The notes: a model not told the origin generated them from the sequence alone. Positions 32,929 to 42,916 are shown, numbered from the stretch's first letter. The stretch is 64,000 nt of DNA from Caryophanales bacterium UBA6380 (GCA_002438785.1 DJQS01000008.1:124001-188000), one strand, 5' to 3'. Made by a program: numbers and translations.

Positions 32929-34377
32929 ATGGATATTAATAAGAAAATGGATATTAATGAGATTAAAAAGATTGATAAAGAAAATAATGGTGAATTAATT
33001 GATGAAAGTTTAACTTCATTTGTTACTTTAAGAAATATTAATAAGATTTATTCAAATAATGTACAAGCAGTTTTTGATTTTAATTTAGACATCGATAAAA
33101 ATGATTTTGTTGTTTTAGTTGGTCCTAGTGGATGTGGTAAATCAACTACTCTAAGAATGGTTGCTGGACTTGAAGAAATTAGTAGTGGTGAATTATTTAT
33201 TGATAAAAAGTTATGTAATTACACTCCTAGTAAAGATCGTGATATCGCGATGGTTTTCCAAAGTTATGCTCTTTATCCAAATAAAAATGTTTATGATAAT
33301 ATTGCTTTTGGTTTAAAAATTAGACATGTTGATAAAGAAGAGATTAAAAAAAGAGTATTTGATGCTGCAGATATTTTAGATTTAGGTCAATATTTAGATC
33401 GATATCCTAAAGAACTTAGCGGTGGTCAAATGCAAAGAGTTGCTTTAGGTAGAGCAATAGTTAGAAATGCTAAATTATTTTTAATGGATGAACCATTAAG
33501 TAATTTAGATGCTAAACTTAGATCTTCAATGAGAAGTGAGATTGTTCGTATTCATAAAGAAGTTGGAGCAACGACAATTTATGTTACTCATGATCAAACT
33601 GAAGCTATGACGATGGCTAATAAAATTGTTGTTATGAATAAGGGATTTATTAAACAAATTGGAGAACCAATGGAAGTTTATAATAATCCAAATAATTTAT
33701 TTGTTGCAACATTTATTGGTAATCCTGCAATGAATATTATTGAAGCTACTTATAAAGATAATAAAATTATTTTTAATAATGGTTATGAATTTAGTTTAGA
33801 TGATAATTTCAATAAAATTCATCATGAATTTTATTTAAATCGAATTAGTTTATTAACTAAATTAGTTAATGATCCATCTTTAATTACTAATGATTTAATT
33901 TTAGAAAATAGTAGTAATCAAATTTTTACTAAGGGTAGTAAAGTTGTTAGTACTATTAATAAAAAGAAACATTTTAAGTGTTTTTATAAACTTGTTGAGT
34001 TTATAAAAAAATTAAAAGATAAGAATAAGGAAGTTAATGAAGTTAAAGAAGATACTAATTTAAAACTTATCGAAGGCTATTTAAATAATGCTAAAAATAG
34101 TTTAAATAATGAACATAAAATTAAAGTTGGTATTAGACCAGAATATTTTAGTTTTGATCCATCTAATTTAAAAAATCCTTCACCAAAAATTAGTATTAAA
34201 CCTAATATGGTTGAATTATTAGGTAGTGAATATTTAATTCATACATATTTATTTGATAATGATATCATTATCAAAATTAATGGTGAATATAAACAAAATA
34301 ATGGGTTATTAGATATTTATTTTGATATTAGCAAAATAAAGATCTTTGATATCGATAGCGGCTTAACAATTAAATAA
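32929..34377 (+). CDS. Sugar ABC transporter ATPase (MsmX/UgpC type) with an insertion
   Basis: About 482 residues from the ATG at 32929, preceded by AAGAGG; the frame is open further upstream but has no RBS there. Walker A is GPSGCGKST (65-73), signature LSGGQMQR (163-170), Walker B LFLMDEP (D187) and the H-loop YVTHDQTEA. After the nucleotide domain the usual MOBE/TOBE region is interrupted by about 100 extra residues (roughly 300-395, Lys/Asn-rich) before KVGIRPEYF, making it longer than the usual 360-380. Many Firmicutes share one MsmX-type ATPase among importers; here it is dedicated. The N-terminus contains the tandem MDINKKMDINE. Confidence 0.92.
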   Translation: MDINKKMDINEIKKIDKENNGELIDESLTSFVTLRNINKIYSNNVQAVFDFNLDIDKNDFVVLVGPSGCGKSTTLRMVAGLEEISSGELFIDKKLCNYTPSKDRDIAMVFQSYALYPNKNVYDNIAFGLKIRHVDKEEIKKRVFDAADILDLGQYLDRYPKELSGGQMQRVALGRAIVRNAKLFLMDEPLSNLDAKLRSSMRSEIVRIHKEVGATTIYVTHDQTEAMTMANKIVVMNKGFIKQIGEPMEVYNNPNNLFVATFIGNPAMNIIEATYKDNKIIFNNGYEFSLDDNFNKIHHEFYLNRISLLTKLVNDPSLITNDLILENSSNQIFTKGSKVVSTINKKKHFKCFYKLVEFIKKLKDKNKEVNEVKEDTNLKLIEGYLNNAKNSLNNEHKIKVGIRPEYFSFDPSNLKNPSPKISIKPNMVELLGSEYLIHTYLFDNDIIIKINGEYKQNNGLLDIYFDISKIKIFDIDSGLTIK

Positions 34378-34395
34378 TTTAAGGAGGTTATGAAA

Positions 34396-36204
34396 ATGAA
34401 GAAACTTTTAAGTGTTGCGCTTTGCGGATTGATAGCATTTGGAGGTATTAATTTAGTTACTAGTTGTAATGATAATGATCAAAATACACCAACTAGTAAA
34501 TATAAAATTAATATTACAGCTATTGGCCAAACTACTATCAATGTTTCAAAAACTGTTCAATTAAGATCAAGTGTTACTGGAACAACTAATAAGAATGTTA
34601 TTTGGGAAAGTAGTAATGAATCTATTGCAACTGTTAATAATAAAGGTTTAGTTACTGGCATTAATGAAGGAGAAGTTGAAATCAAATGTTCTTTAGAAAT
34701 TGATAAGACTTGCTTTGCTACTATTAAAATTAATGTCAATGGTCTTATTAAACCTACTTCCCTTGAAATTCAAGGTTTAGAAGATGGTGTTGCTTGGGTT
34801 GGTGATACAGCTAAATTAAGTATTACAGTTTTACCTGAAGATGCTTCTAGTTTAGTTACTTTCTCAACAAGTAATGATAAAGTAGCTACTATAACTAAAG
34901 ATGGTGAAGTTAGTTTTATTGGCGTTGGTGAAGTTAGTTTAAAAGCTACTTCAAATGCTGATGAAAAAGTTCAAGATAGTGTTAATCTAACAGTTAAAAA
35001 AGGAACATTTTCAGGAACTTTAAGCTCAAGTAATTATGATTTAACTAAACAAGCTGATGAAAATCCAGTTGTAAATTTATCTAATGAAAAAGCTAAAGGT
35101 TATAATTCTTTATACTTTTCACATGTTAAGGGCCAAAGATATTATGTTGAAGCTACTTTTAAAACATATGAAGAACAAGAATTTGGTTGGGATTGGTTTG
35201 GTGTCGGCTTAGGTAGTGGATTAAGCGATACTAATACAAGATATTTTACTTATTCTCCACATTATTCAAAAAGTGCTAATAGTTTTAATAAAGTAATTCT
35301 TAGAGATCGTCCTACTACTTGGGATGCTTTAACTCAACGTAGTCAAATTTGGGGTGAAAATGGAATTAATGATGTCGATTCATTTAATGAAGGTGTTAAA
35401 GTGTCAATGATTCGCGATTACAATACTTATTATTATTTAATTAATGATAAATTATTCTATGTTGATGAATCAGAAAAATATGATCAAACTGATACATATC
35501 CAATAGTTGTTTGTGAAGATTTAGGAGCAGAAATAACTAATTTTAGTGCTACTATAGATGAAACAACAATTAATGAAAAATTAAATAGTGAGACCTTCAA
35601 ACAGACTTTCTATGCTGCTAATAAAACATTAGTAGATTATCAAGGTGATAATGAATTTACTATTAAAACTAATGGTTCTAATTGCCGTGAAGCTAGAGTT
35701 AAATCAATTGGTGATCAAGGCAAATTAGTTAGAAATTTTGAAGTTGAATTTGATGTTACAAATTTAAATCCAAATGTTGAGCATTTAAAAACTAATTTTG
35801 CTGGATTAGCTATTAATTTCTCACGTTATGATAATGCTGATACTGTTGAATCATTCGTACTTGGTAGAAGTAAAGTCCAAGCTGAAAATGCAAATTTAGT
35901 TGCTCGTTATGGCACATGGGCTTATCCAAATAATATGGCTCCTGAAGCTAGTTGGACTAAATTTCTTGAATCAAGTAATGCCTTATATAGTGGAGAAACT
36001 GCTCATGTAAAGATTACTAGAACAATTGAAAATAATCGTTCAACATTTAAATTATTTGTAAACAATCAAGAAGTTAATTTTGATGTTAAAAATGCTGAAG
36101 ATGAGTCAACACAAGAAAGATATACTGGTTCATATTTAATTTGGGTTGGTGGCGAATATTGTTCAGCTAAGATTACAAATTTTGTAACAAAATCAAATAT
36201 TTAG
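34396..36204 (+). CDS. Lipoprotein with two Ig-like (Big2) domains and an unassigned duplicated domain
   Basis: About 602 residues; start chosen at 34396, 8-9 nt after AAGGAGG. Lipobox VTSC (C24). Two Big2 Ig-like domains follow (about 30-115 and 118-200; VIWESSNESIATVNNKG and VTFSTSNDKVATITKDG). Residues about 205-395 and 396-600 are two related beta-rich units with TQRSQIW, YYYLINDKLFY and GAEITNFSAT in the first and AGLAINFSRYDN with LGR in the second. The same layout occurs in the next gene. Position beside the sugar-binding protein suggests a surface glycan-binding role, like SusE/F by analogy. No known binding module is recognised. Confidence 0.82.
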   Translation: MKKLLSVALCGLIAFGGINLVTSCNDNDQNTPTSKYKINITAIGQTTINVSKTVQLRSSVTGTTNKNVIWESSNESIATVNNKGLVTGINEGEVEIKCSLEIDKTCFATIKINVNGLIKPTSLEIQGLEDGVAWVGDTAKLSITVLPEDASSLVTFSTSNDKVATITKDGEVSFIGVGEVSLKATSNADEKVQDSVNLTVKKGTFSGTLSSSNYDLTKQADENPVVNLSNEKAKGYNSLYFSHVKGQRYYVEATFKTYEEQEFGWDWFGVGLGSGLSDTNTRYFTYSPHYSKSANSFNKVILRDRPTTWDALTQRSQIWGENGINDVDSFNEGVKVSMIRDYNTYYYLINDKLFYVDESEKYDQTDTYPIVVCEDLGAEITNFSATIDETTINEKLNSETFKQTFYAANKTLVDYQGDNEFTIKTNGSNCREARVKSIGDQGKLVRNFEVEFDVTNLNPNVEHLKTNFAGLAINFSRYDNADTVESFVLGRSKVQAENANLVARYGTWAYPNNMAPEASWTKFLESSNALYSGETAHVKITRTIENNRSTFKLFVNNQEVNFDVKNAEDESTQERYTGSYLIWVGGEYCSAKITNFVTKSNI

Positions 36205-36215
36205 GAGAATAAAAA

Positions 36216-37757
36216 ATGAAAAAAAGAGTTTTATTTAGCATATCTTATTTACTTTTAGTTGGTGGTTTTTCATTGGGTGCAGTAGGCTGTAATAATGAAC
36301 CTACCCCAAATAAACCAGATGTTATTAATCCAGTAGAAGTAAAAATTAGTGGCTATAACACAAATGAAGTTTATAGTAGTACAAAAGTCAATTTAAAATC
36401 AGAAGTTAGTCCAAGTGAAGCTAGTCAAGAAGTTATCTGGAGTAGTAGTGATAATAATATTGCAACGATTAGTGAAACTGGTGAAGTTAATTTTATTGAT
36501 AAAGGTAATGTTACAATTAAAGCTACTTCTAAAGTAGATGAAAAAATCTTTAAAGAAATTAGTTTTAACTCAAAATATATCATTGATGATTCAAAAATGA
36601 GCGAAGCTTTTGATTATTCAACCTTAAAAGGAAATAATCCAAGTTTTAAAACATTGAGTGCTAATACCGCTCAACATACAACTTTAAACGGTATTAAAGG
36701 ACAATATTATGTTTTTGAAGCTCATGTTAAAGTTACTAATCCTAGCGAAACTAATACATGGAGTAGAATTAGTTTAGGTCATGCTTCTAGTAGTAATGAA
36801 AATTTATTTCATGGATTAATGTTATCAGGTGGTCCTAATTTTACTGCTAAAAAAACTGTTATTATGGATGTAGAAAATGATAGCGATGTTAAATGGGGCT
36901 TAACTACAGATAGATCACAAATTTGGAATCAACATGGTTTAAGCGAACTTAATTTTGATGATGTTAAATTAACAACTGTTAGAAATGGCGATGATTACTA
37001 TTATTTAATTAATGATAATTTATTTTATAAAGAAAGTAGTGAAACATTTACTACTTTTAAAGATATTGATACGTTACCAGCTTTCCATGTAGCAGATTGT
37101 GGCGCTGAATTTAGTAACATTTCCTTTAAAACTACTAAAGAAGAAGTTAGTAAGTATTTAGAAGATAATAAAGATAAAGTTAATCAAAAGTTATATGCTA
37201 GTTATGAGGCAAATGTTGAAATTACTGACTTTGGTAAATCTATTAAATTTAAAAATGCTGATGAAGGTGGTAATAATACTATAAATGTTAAAGATAATGC
37301 TGCTAAATCAATTGGTGATGCTTTCTATATTCCAAAAGATAAAGAAGCAACATTAGAATTTGATTTAGTCATTGATAAAATTGGTAGTGTTGATGGAGAA
37401 CCAGCTATTGTTGTTTCTTTTGGTCAATATGATAATAATCCAGCTGAAACTAGAAGTGTTATCTTAGGAGAAAAAAGATCAGGATTTACAGGATGGAATA
37501 GTAATTCTAATTTACCTGATGGAATAGGGGCTCCTATTAATAATCCTACTAAGACTAAAGAAGGTGAAACTTATCACGTCATTATTAATAAAGTATTAAA
37601 TGAAGAAAAAGCATTTGATCTTAATTTTACGTTTAATGGTTTAGAAAATCATGCATGGAATTGGTATAAAGGAGATTATACAGGTGGCTCTAATATCTTC
37701 ATCTCTAGTCGAAATTTAGATGCAACATTAGCAAATATTACATTAACAATTAAATAA
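36216..37757 (+). CDS. Lipoprotein with one Ig-like domain and the same duplicated domain
   Basis: 513 residues. Lipobox AVGC (C25). One Big2 domain (about 35-115; VIWSSSDNNIATISETG), then two beta-rich units (about 125-310 and 315-510) homologous to those of the upstream lipoprotein: TDRSQIW, YYYLINDNLFY, GAEFSNISF, then VVSFGQYDN and VILGEK. It lacks the second Ig-like domain. RBS AGGAG is 10 nt before the ATG. Probably a second surface glycan-binding protein with different specificity. A stem-loop follows before the next gene. Confidence 0.82.
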   Translation: MKKRVLFSISYLLLVGGFSLGAVGCNNEPTPNKPDVINPVEVKISGYNTNEVYSSTKVNLKSEVSPSEASQEVIWSSSDNNIATISETGEVNFIDKGNVTIKATSKVDEKIFKEISFNSKYIIDDSKMSEAFDYSTLKGNNPSFKTLSANTAQHTTLNGIKGQYYVFEAHVKVTNPSETNTWSRISLGHASSSNENLFHGLMLSGGPNFTAKKTVIMDVENDSDVKWGLTTDRSQIWNQHGLSELNFDDVKLTTVRNGDDYYYLINDNLFYKESSETFTTFKDIDTLPAFHVADCGAEFSNISFKTTKEEVSKYLEDNKDKVNQKLYASYEANVEITDFGKSIKFKNADEGGNNTINVKDNAAKSIGDAFYIPKDKEATLEFDLVIDKIGSVDGEPAIVVSFGQYDNNPAETRSVILGEKRSGFTGWNSNSNLPDGIGAPINNPTKTKEGETYHVIINKVLNEEKAFDLNFTFNGLENHAWNWYKGDYTGGSNIFISSRNLDATLANITLTIK

Positions 37758-37766
37758 ATAGAAGAA

Positions 37767-37794
37767 ATTAAGGGGATTTACAAATCCCCTTAAT
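37767..37794 (+). terminator. Intra-operon stem-loop
   Basis: A 13-bp perfect stem around AAGGGGATTT / AAATCCCCTT with a 2-4 nt loop, 9 nt after the stop of the lipoprotein gene. The following bases are not a U run, so partial termination or RNA processing that favours the upstream transporter genes is more likely than full termination. Confidence 0.55.
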
Positions 37795-37813
37795 AAATGT
37801 ATGGAGATAGAAG

Positions 37814-38671
37814 ATGAAATTAAGTGAAATAATGATTAGAGATCCATTTATTTTAAAAAGTAATATTACAAAAGAATATTATTTATATGGAACTACTAAT
37901 GAAAAAGAATTAGGATTTTACGCATATAAATCAAAAGATTTAGAAAATTGGGAAGGACCTTTTAAAGTTTTTACTCCGCCAAGTGATTTTTGGGGAAAAA
38001 GAGACTTTTGGGCACCAGAGGTATATGAACTTGATAATAAATATTATTTAATTGGAACCTTTAAAGGTGATGATCACCATCGCTCTTGTCAAATTTTAAA
38101 AGCAGATAGTCCTTTAGGGCCTTTTAAGATTTATTCAAAAGAAGTTACTCCAATTGATTGGGAATCCTTAGATGGTACATTATATTTTTATAATAATAAG
38201 CCTTATTTAATATTTGTTCATGAATGGACCCAAATAGATGATGGAGAAATGTGTATTGTAGAACTATCTGAGGATTTAAAAGAAGCTATTGGTAAACCTA
38301 GAACCTTATTTAAAGGAAGTGAAGCTAATTGGGCTAAAGTACCTAACTGGGCTAATAAAAATATACATGTTGTTGATGGTCCTTTTGTATATAAATATAA
38401 AGGTGATGAATATCTTCTTTGGTCAAGTTTTTATAAAAAAGGATATAATATTGGTTTAACTAAACCTAGTAAGAATATTTTAAATTCTAAATTAGTTCAT
38501 TCTAATGAACCTCTACCTTTAATTGATTCTGGTCATGGAATGATTTTTGATGATTTTAATAATAATCATTTTTTAGTAGTACATGCAGAAAATAGTAAAA
38601 ATAATTTAACTCATCCAATCATTGTTCCAATAAATTTTATCGATAATAAAATAGAGTTAGAGGATAAATAA
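37814..38671 (+). CDS. GH43 family glycosidase, cytoplasmic, Asp in place of acid Glu
   Basis: 285 residues, no signal peptide, single propeller domain. Base Asp in MIRDPFIL (D10), second Asp in SLDGTLYF (D120). At the usual acid position the sequence is VVDGPFVYKYKGDEYLLWSS (D188), where most GH43 have Glu; a TDGPF motif occurs in a recognised branch of GH43-like proteins, so this may be a branch feature rather than inactivation. SGHGMIFDD and VVHAEN near the end fit the family. It probably processes oligosaccharides delivered by the ABC importer. Confidence 0.82.
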   Translation: MKLSEIMIRDPFILKSNITKEYYLYGTTNEKELGFYAYKSKDLENWEGPFKVFTPPSDFWGKRDFWAPEVYELDNKYYLIGTFKGDDHHRSCQILKADSPLGPFKIYSKEVTPIDWESLDGTLYFYNNKPYLIFVHEWTQIDDGEMCIVELSEDLKEAIGKPRTLFKGSEANWAKVPNWANKNIHVVDGPFVYKYKGDEYLLWSSFYKKGYNIGLTKPSKNILNSKLVHSNEPLPLIDSGHGMIFDDFNNNHFLVVHAENSKNNLTHPIIVPINFIDNKIELEDK

Positions 38672-38672
38672 T

Positions 38673-39566
38673 ATGAAAAAAGGGATTTATAGTTTATTTT
38701 TATTAAGTTCTTGTCTTTTAATTTCTTGTAAAGAAAATAAAAAACAAGATGATAATACAAATGAAAATAATAATGCATCTGTTATTGTAATGCTTGGTCA
38801 ATCAAACATGGAAGGTCATACTTATAGTAAATATTTAAGTAAAACTATGGGTGAAGAAAAAGCTAATGAATACACTAAAGGATATGATGATATTAAAATA
38901 TCTTATAAATGTTCAATGACTTTAAATTCATCAAATGATGAATTTGTAAATGTCAAATTAGGAGAAGGAACTAGTGTTAATCAATTTGGACCAGAAGTTG
39001 GACTTGCTGAATATTTTCATAAAGAAAATAAAGAAAACATATTTATTATAAAATTTGCTCAAGGTGCAACATCTATATTCAATCAATGGGCTCCTAGATC
39101 TTTAGGAAAACCAGGTGCTTTATATGCTTCTAGTGTTGAATATGTTTTATCGCAAGTTCAAAAATTAGAAGATATGGGTTATTATCCAGAAATTAAAGCA
39201 ATTTGCTGGATGCAAGGAGAAGATGATTCAAATAATGATAATTATGCTCAATATGGAAAATATCAAAGGGCATTAATGAAAGATTTAAGAGAAGATTTTT
39301 TGTATTATTCACGAGTTGGCGGAATTGGTTTTATTGATGCTGGTATAAGTGATTCAATGGCTTGGGTTCATCAAAAAGAAATAAATGCGCAAAAAGAAGA
39401 AATTTCTAAAGAAAGTGAATTAAATTATTATTTTTCTACTATTGAAAATAAGTTAAAATATAATGGTGAGCCAGCTGGTAGTCCTGATATTTATCATTAT
39501 GATAGTAGTTCAATGATCAAATTAGGTAATTTGTTTGCTGAAGGAGTGAATAATTTTTTAGATTAA
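38673..39566 (+). CDS. Surface lipoprotein carbohydrate acetylesterase-like (SGNH / CE6-type)
   Basis: 297 residues. Lipobox LISC (C19). The first SGNH block is VMLGQSNMEG with S44 as nucleophile; WMQGEDDSN is the characteristic second block of sialate O-acetylesterase/acetylxylan esterase (SASA, CE6) proteins; the C-terminal YHYDSSSMIKLG supplies the Asp/His region. It would remove O-acetyl groups from plant glycans at the cell surface, letting the GH43 enzymes reach the chain. It is 1 nt after the GH43 gene and 1 nt before the LacI regulator. Confidence 0.82.
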   Translation: MKKGIYSLFLLSSCLLISCKENKKQDDNTNENNNASVIVMLGQSNMEGHTYSKYLSKTMGEEKANEYTKGYDDIKISYKCSMTLNSSNDEFVNVKLGEGTSVNQFGPEVGLAEYFHKENKENIFIIKFAQGATSIFNQWAPRSLGKPGALYASSVEYVLSQVQKLEDMGYYPEIKAICWMQGEDDSNNDNYAQYGKYQRALMKDLREDFLYYSRVGGIGFIDAGISDSMAWVHQKEINAQKEEISKESELNYYFSTIENKLKYNGEPAGSPDIYHYDSSSMIKLGNLFAEGVNNFLD

Positions 39567-39567
39567 T

Positions 39568-40536
39568 ATGATTAAAAAAAGAGTCTCGATGAAAGATATA
39601 GCTAGTGAATTAGATATTACTGTTGATGCAGTAAGTAAGGCTTTAAGAGACTCTAATCGTATATCAACTAAAACAAAAGAATTAGTCAAGCAAAAAGCAC
39701 TTGAATTAGGTTACTTTAAAAATAATTTTGCAACTAATTTAAAAAATAGTAGTTCTAATTATGTTGCTGTTTATATTAACTCATTTGTTAATCCATTTTT
39801 TGCTATAGTTGCAGATAGAATTTTTCGAGAATTAAAGAAATTTAATTATATTGGAATATTATGTTTTGTTGATTCTCATTTACTTACTAAAAGCAATATT
39901 GACCCTGTTTTTACTAATAGCTGTTGTAGTGTAATTTCGTTAGTTGAGCCGAGTTTAGAAGCGATTTCTATTTTAAAAAAGAGTCATATCCCAATTTATG
40001 TTTTTGGTGTAAAGATTAAAAATGACTATGTAAATTATATTGTTAGTGATGACTATAAGGGTGGAGAATTAGTAGCAAAAAACTTTTTAAAACTACATAA
40101 AAATAAGGCAATGTACTTTACTGATTCTTTTAGTGAAACTAGCGATTCTAGACGTGATGGATTTATAAATATTTTGAGGAAGAACGAGATTTATTGTACT
40201 GTTTTACAGACGTCTCCTGGAGAAAATGTTTCTAAACAAATTATAGAAAATATTGTCAATGATAATATTGATTATATTTTTTGTATGTCTGATTATTTAG
40301 CCATTAAATTAAGAAAATGGATTTTAAATTTTGATTTAGAATTATTTAAAAAAGTAATTATTGTTGGTTATGACTCGCTTTATATGTGGAATGATATTTT
40401 TGATCATATTCCAAGTATTTATTATGATATTAATGAGATTAGTAAGCGACTAATTACTAAAATGGATGATGATTTAAAAGGTAATGATTTTAGTGAACGC
40501 TTAAAAGATAAATTTCCAATTAAATTTTGCGAATAA
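39568..40536 (+). CDS. LacI-family transcriptional regulator
   Basis: 322 residues. The N-terminal LacI helix-turn-helix reads SMKDIASELDITVDAVSKALRDSNRISTKTKELVKQKALELGY, including the hinge helix start. The periplasmic-binding-like core follows (VNPFFAIVADRIFREL, DYKGGELVAKN, DGFINILRK). It probably represses the operon from the 24-bp palindrome at 27227-27250 and is released by an imported sugar. It is the last gene of the long GH43/ABC unit, so regulation would be autogenous. Confidence 0.92.
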   Translation: MIKKRVSMKDIASELDITVDAVSKALRDSNRISTKTKELVKQKALELGYFKNNFATNLKNSSSNYVAVYINSFVNPFFAIVADRIFRELKKFNYIGILCFVDSHLLTKSNIDPVFTNSCCSVISLVEPSLEAISILKKSHIPIYVFGVKIKNDYVNYIVSDDYKGGELVAKNFLKLHKNKAMYFTDSFSETSDSRRDGFINILRKNEIYCTVLQTSPGENVSKQIIENIVNDNIDYIFCMSDYLAIKLRKWILNFDLELFKKVIIVGYDSLYMWNDIFDHIPSIYYDINEISKRLITKMDDDLKGNDFSERLKDKFPIKFCE

Positions 40537-40564
40537 TTTAGTTATTCATTAAAAATAAAGTTTA

Positions 40565-40590
40565 AATATATCTATAAATATAGATATATT
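40565..40590 (+). promoter_or_regulatory. Palindrome upstream of the GH36 gene
   Basis: AATATATCTATA, two A, then its perfect complement: 12-2-12 symmetry, 38 nt before the alpha-galactosidase ATG. It may be an operator or a leader hairpin. It differs in sequence from the 27227 palindrome, so the same regulator is not implied. Confidence 0.45.
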
Positions 40591-40628
40591 ATTAATTATG
40601 ATTTTAAAAATTAATAGAGGGGTTAATT

Positions 40629-42800
40629 ATGCCAATAAGTTTTAATAAAGAAAAGAAATTATTTCATTTATATAATAAAGATATTTCCTATTATTTTTAT
40701 ATTAATAGTAAAAATATCTTACAACATTTATATTTTGGGAAATATTTAGATGATATAGATATTTTTACTATTACTAAATTAGATAATGTTTGGGGAAATA
40801 CGTATTTAGATAAATTAGATTTAAAAGAAAAGAATTATCAAGATAATTATTATTATGATGAATCCTTAGTTGAAGTTAGTACTTATGGATTAGGAGATAT
40901 TAGACCTTCAACTTATAATATTAGTGATTCTTTTAATAATAAAGTTGATTTTAGATATGCTAGTCATAAAGTTATTAAAGGGGTTATTAAATATGATGAT
41001 CAACCTCATTTTTTAGGTAATGAAAATGATGCTATTACTTTAGAAATTACCTTAAAAGATGTTTTTAAAGATATTTATTTAATTATTAGTTATACAATTT
41101 ATAATAATTATAATATTATTTTAAGAAATACTAAAATAATTAATAAAGAAATAGATAAGATATCTATTTCTAAAGCTAGCTCAATTACATTGGATTTAGC
41201 AAGTAGTGATTATAATTTAATTTATTTCCCTGGTGATTGGGCTTTTGAAAGAGAATTTAGAAAAGAAAAGATTAATGAAGGGACTAAAGTCCTTAGATCT
41301 AAATTTGGTAAATCATCTCATGAAATTAATCCTTTCATTATTTTAGAAAATAATGAAAGTAAAGATGAATATATAGGTGTATCTTTTGTTTATAGTGGTA
41401 GTTTTGTTTATGAAATTAATGTCAATAAATACCATTCAACAAGAGTAAATTTAGGTATTTTAGATGAAGATTTAAATATTTTATTAAATAAAGATGAAGA
41501 ATTAATTTTACCTCAAGGAATGTTAACTTATTCATTTAATGGTCTTGATAATTTAACTCATACTTTACATGATGTTATTAGAGATAAACTAATAACAATT
41601 AATAATAAAGAAGTAAAAGAAGCCATTTTATTAAATTCATGGGAAGGCTGTTTCATGGATTTTGATACTAAGAAAATGGTTAGTTATATTAAAGAAGCTA
41701 AAGACATTGGTATAAACATGTTTGTTTTAGATGATGGATGGTTTTCAACGCGAAATGATGATATTCATGGACTTGGTGATTGGGACATTAATACTAAAAA
41801 GATAGATTTAAATGAAGTTATTAAGGTCTGTAAAGAAAATAATCTAAAATTTGGTTTATGGTTTGAACCAGAAATGATTAATTTAGATACGAAATTATTT
41901 AAAGAACATCCTGATTATATAATTGGCGATTATAAAAATTATGATTTAGCTTTATCTAGACATCAATTAGTTTTAGATTTTTCTAAAGATGAAGTAGTAA
42001 TGAATATTTTTAATCAAATGAAAAAAATATTAGATAATTATGAAATTGATTACATTAAGTGGGATCATAATCGTAATATTTTTGATGCTTATAGTAATAA
42101 GAGTAAAGATCAAGGTAATTTATATTTTAAATATACTTTAGGTTATTATAAATTATTATCTTTAATTAGAAAGCATTATCCTAATATTTTAATTGAAGGA
42201 TGTGCTAGTGGAGGAGGTCGATTTGATTTAGGAACATTATTTTATACTCCACAAATTTGGTGTAGTGATGAGACTGATCCAATTCAAAGATTATTTATTG
42301 AATATTCAACTTCAATTATTTATCCATTAACTACTATGGGTGCTCATATTTCTAAAAATCCAATAACAAATTATAAAACTAAAGGAAATATTGCTTTATT
42401 TGGTACTTATGGATTTGAATTTGATCCACGTACATTAACAGATTCTCAAAAAGAAGAGATTAAAGAAGTTAATGATATTTTTAATAAATATCATAAAGAA
42501 GTTATTAGTGATGGTGATTTATATCATTTACTTAGTCCATATGATAGTAATTATTGTGTGATGATGTCAGTAAGTAAAAATAAATCTAAAGCATTAGTTC
42601 TTTTTAATAATTTATTAAAAAGAAGAAATACATTTAGATTTATTAAATTAAAGGGATTAGATGAAAATAAATACTATTATAATAATTATGATAATAGTGT
42701 TCATAAAGGAAGTTATTACCTTAATGTAGGTATTAACCTAACTAGATGGTTTGATGAATTTGCTAATTTATTAATTATAATTACTGAAGTTAATAAATAA
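40629..42800 (+). CDS. GH36 alpha-galactosidase
   Basis: 723 residues, cytoplasmic. Key GH36 motifs: VLDDGWF, GLWFEPEMI, nucleophile in YIKWDHNRN (D479), IEGCASGGGRFD, and the acid Asp in WCSDETDP (D547). The spacing matches lactobacillar MelA (D482/D548, from memory). It hydrolyses alpha-1,6-galactosides such as melibiose and raffinose or galactose side chains. RBS AGAGGGG precedes the ATG. It closes the sugar region and is followed by a strong terminator. Confidence 0.93.
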   Translation: MPISFNKEKKLFHLYNKDISYYFYINSKNILQHLYFGKYLDDIDIFTITKLDNVWGNTYLDKLDLKEKNYQDNYYYDESLVEVSTYGLGDIRPSTYNISDSFNNKVDFRYASHKVIKGVIKYDDQPHFLGNENDAITLEITLKDVFKDIYLIISYTIYNNYNIILRNTKIINKEIDKISISKASSITLDLASSDYNLIYFPGDWAFEREFRKEKINEGTKVLRSKFGKSSHEINPFIILENNESKDEYIGVSFVYSGSFVYEINVNKYHSTRVNLGILDEDLNILLNKDEELILPQGMLTYSFNGLDNLTHTLHDVIRDKLITINNKEVKEAILLNSWEGCFMDFDTKKMVSYIKEAKDIGINMFVLDDGWFSTRNDDIHGLGDWDINTKKIDLNEVIKVCKENNLKFGLWFEPEMINLDTKLFKEHPDYIIGDYKNYDLALSRHQLVLDFSKDEVVMNIFNQMKKILDNYEIDYIKWDHNRNIFDAYSNKSKDQGNLYFKYTLGYYKLLSLIRKHYPNILIEGCASGGGRFDLGTLFYTPQIWCSDETDPIQRLFIEYSTSIIYPLTTMGAHISKNPITNYKTKGNIALFGTYGFEFDPRTLTDSQKEEIKEVNDIFNKYHKEVISDGDLYHLLSPYDSNYCVMMSVSKNKSKALVLFNNLLKRRNTFRFIKLKGLDENKYYYNNYDNSVHKGSYYLNVGINLTRWFDEFANLLIIITEVNK

Positions 42801-42823
42801 TATTTAATTAATTTATATAAAAT

Positions 42824-42856
42824 AAAAGTCTAAGAATAATCTTCTTAGACTTTTTA
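42824..42856 (+). terminator. Bidirectional terminator after GH36
   Basis: AAAAGTCTAAGAA (42824-42836) and its perfect complement (42842-42854) with a 5-nt loop, T-rich after and A-rich before. It serves the GH36 gene on + and probably the lipoprotein gene on -. Confidence 0.85.
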
Positions 42857-42916
42857 AAAGCTCTTATTTTAATTAAAAAGTTTGCAAAAGTTAATTATTT
42901 TTAAAAATAATAGTTA

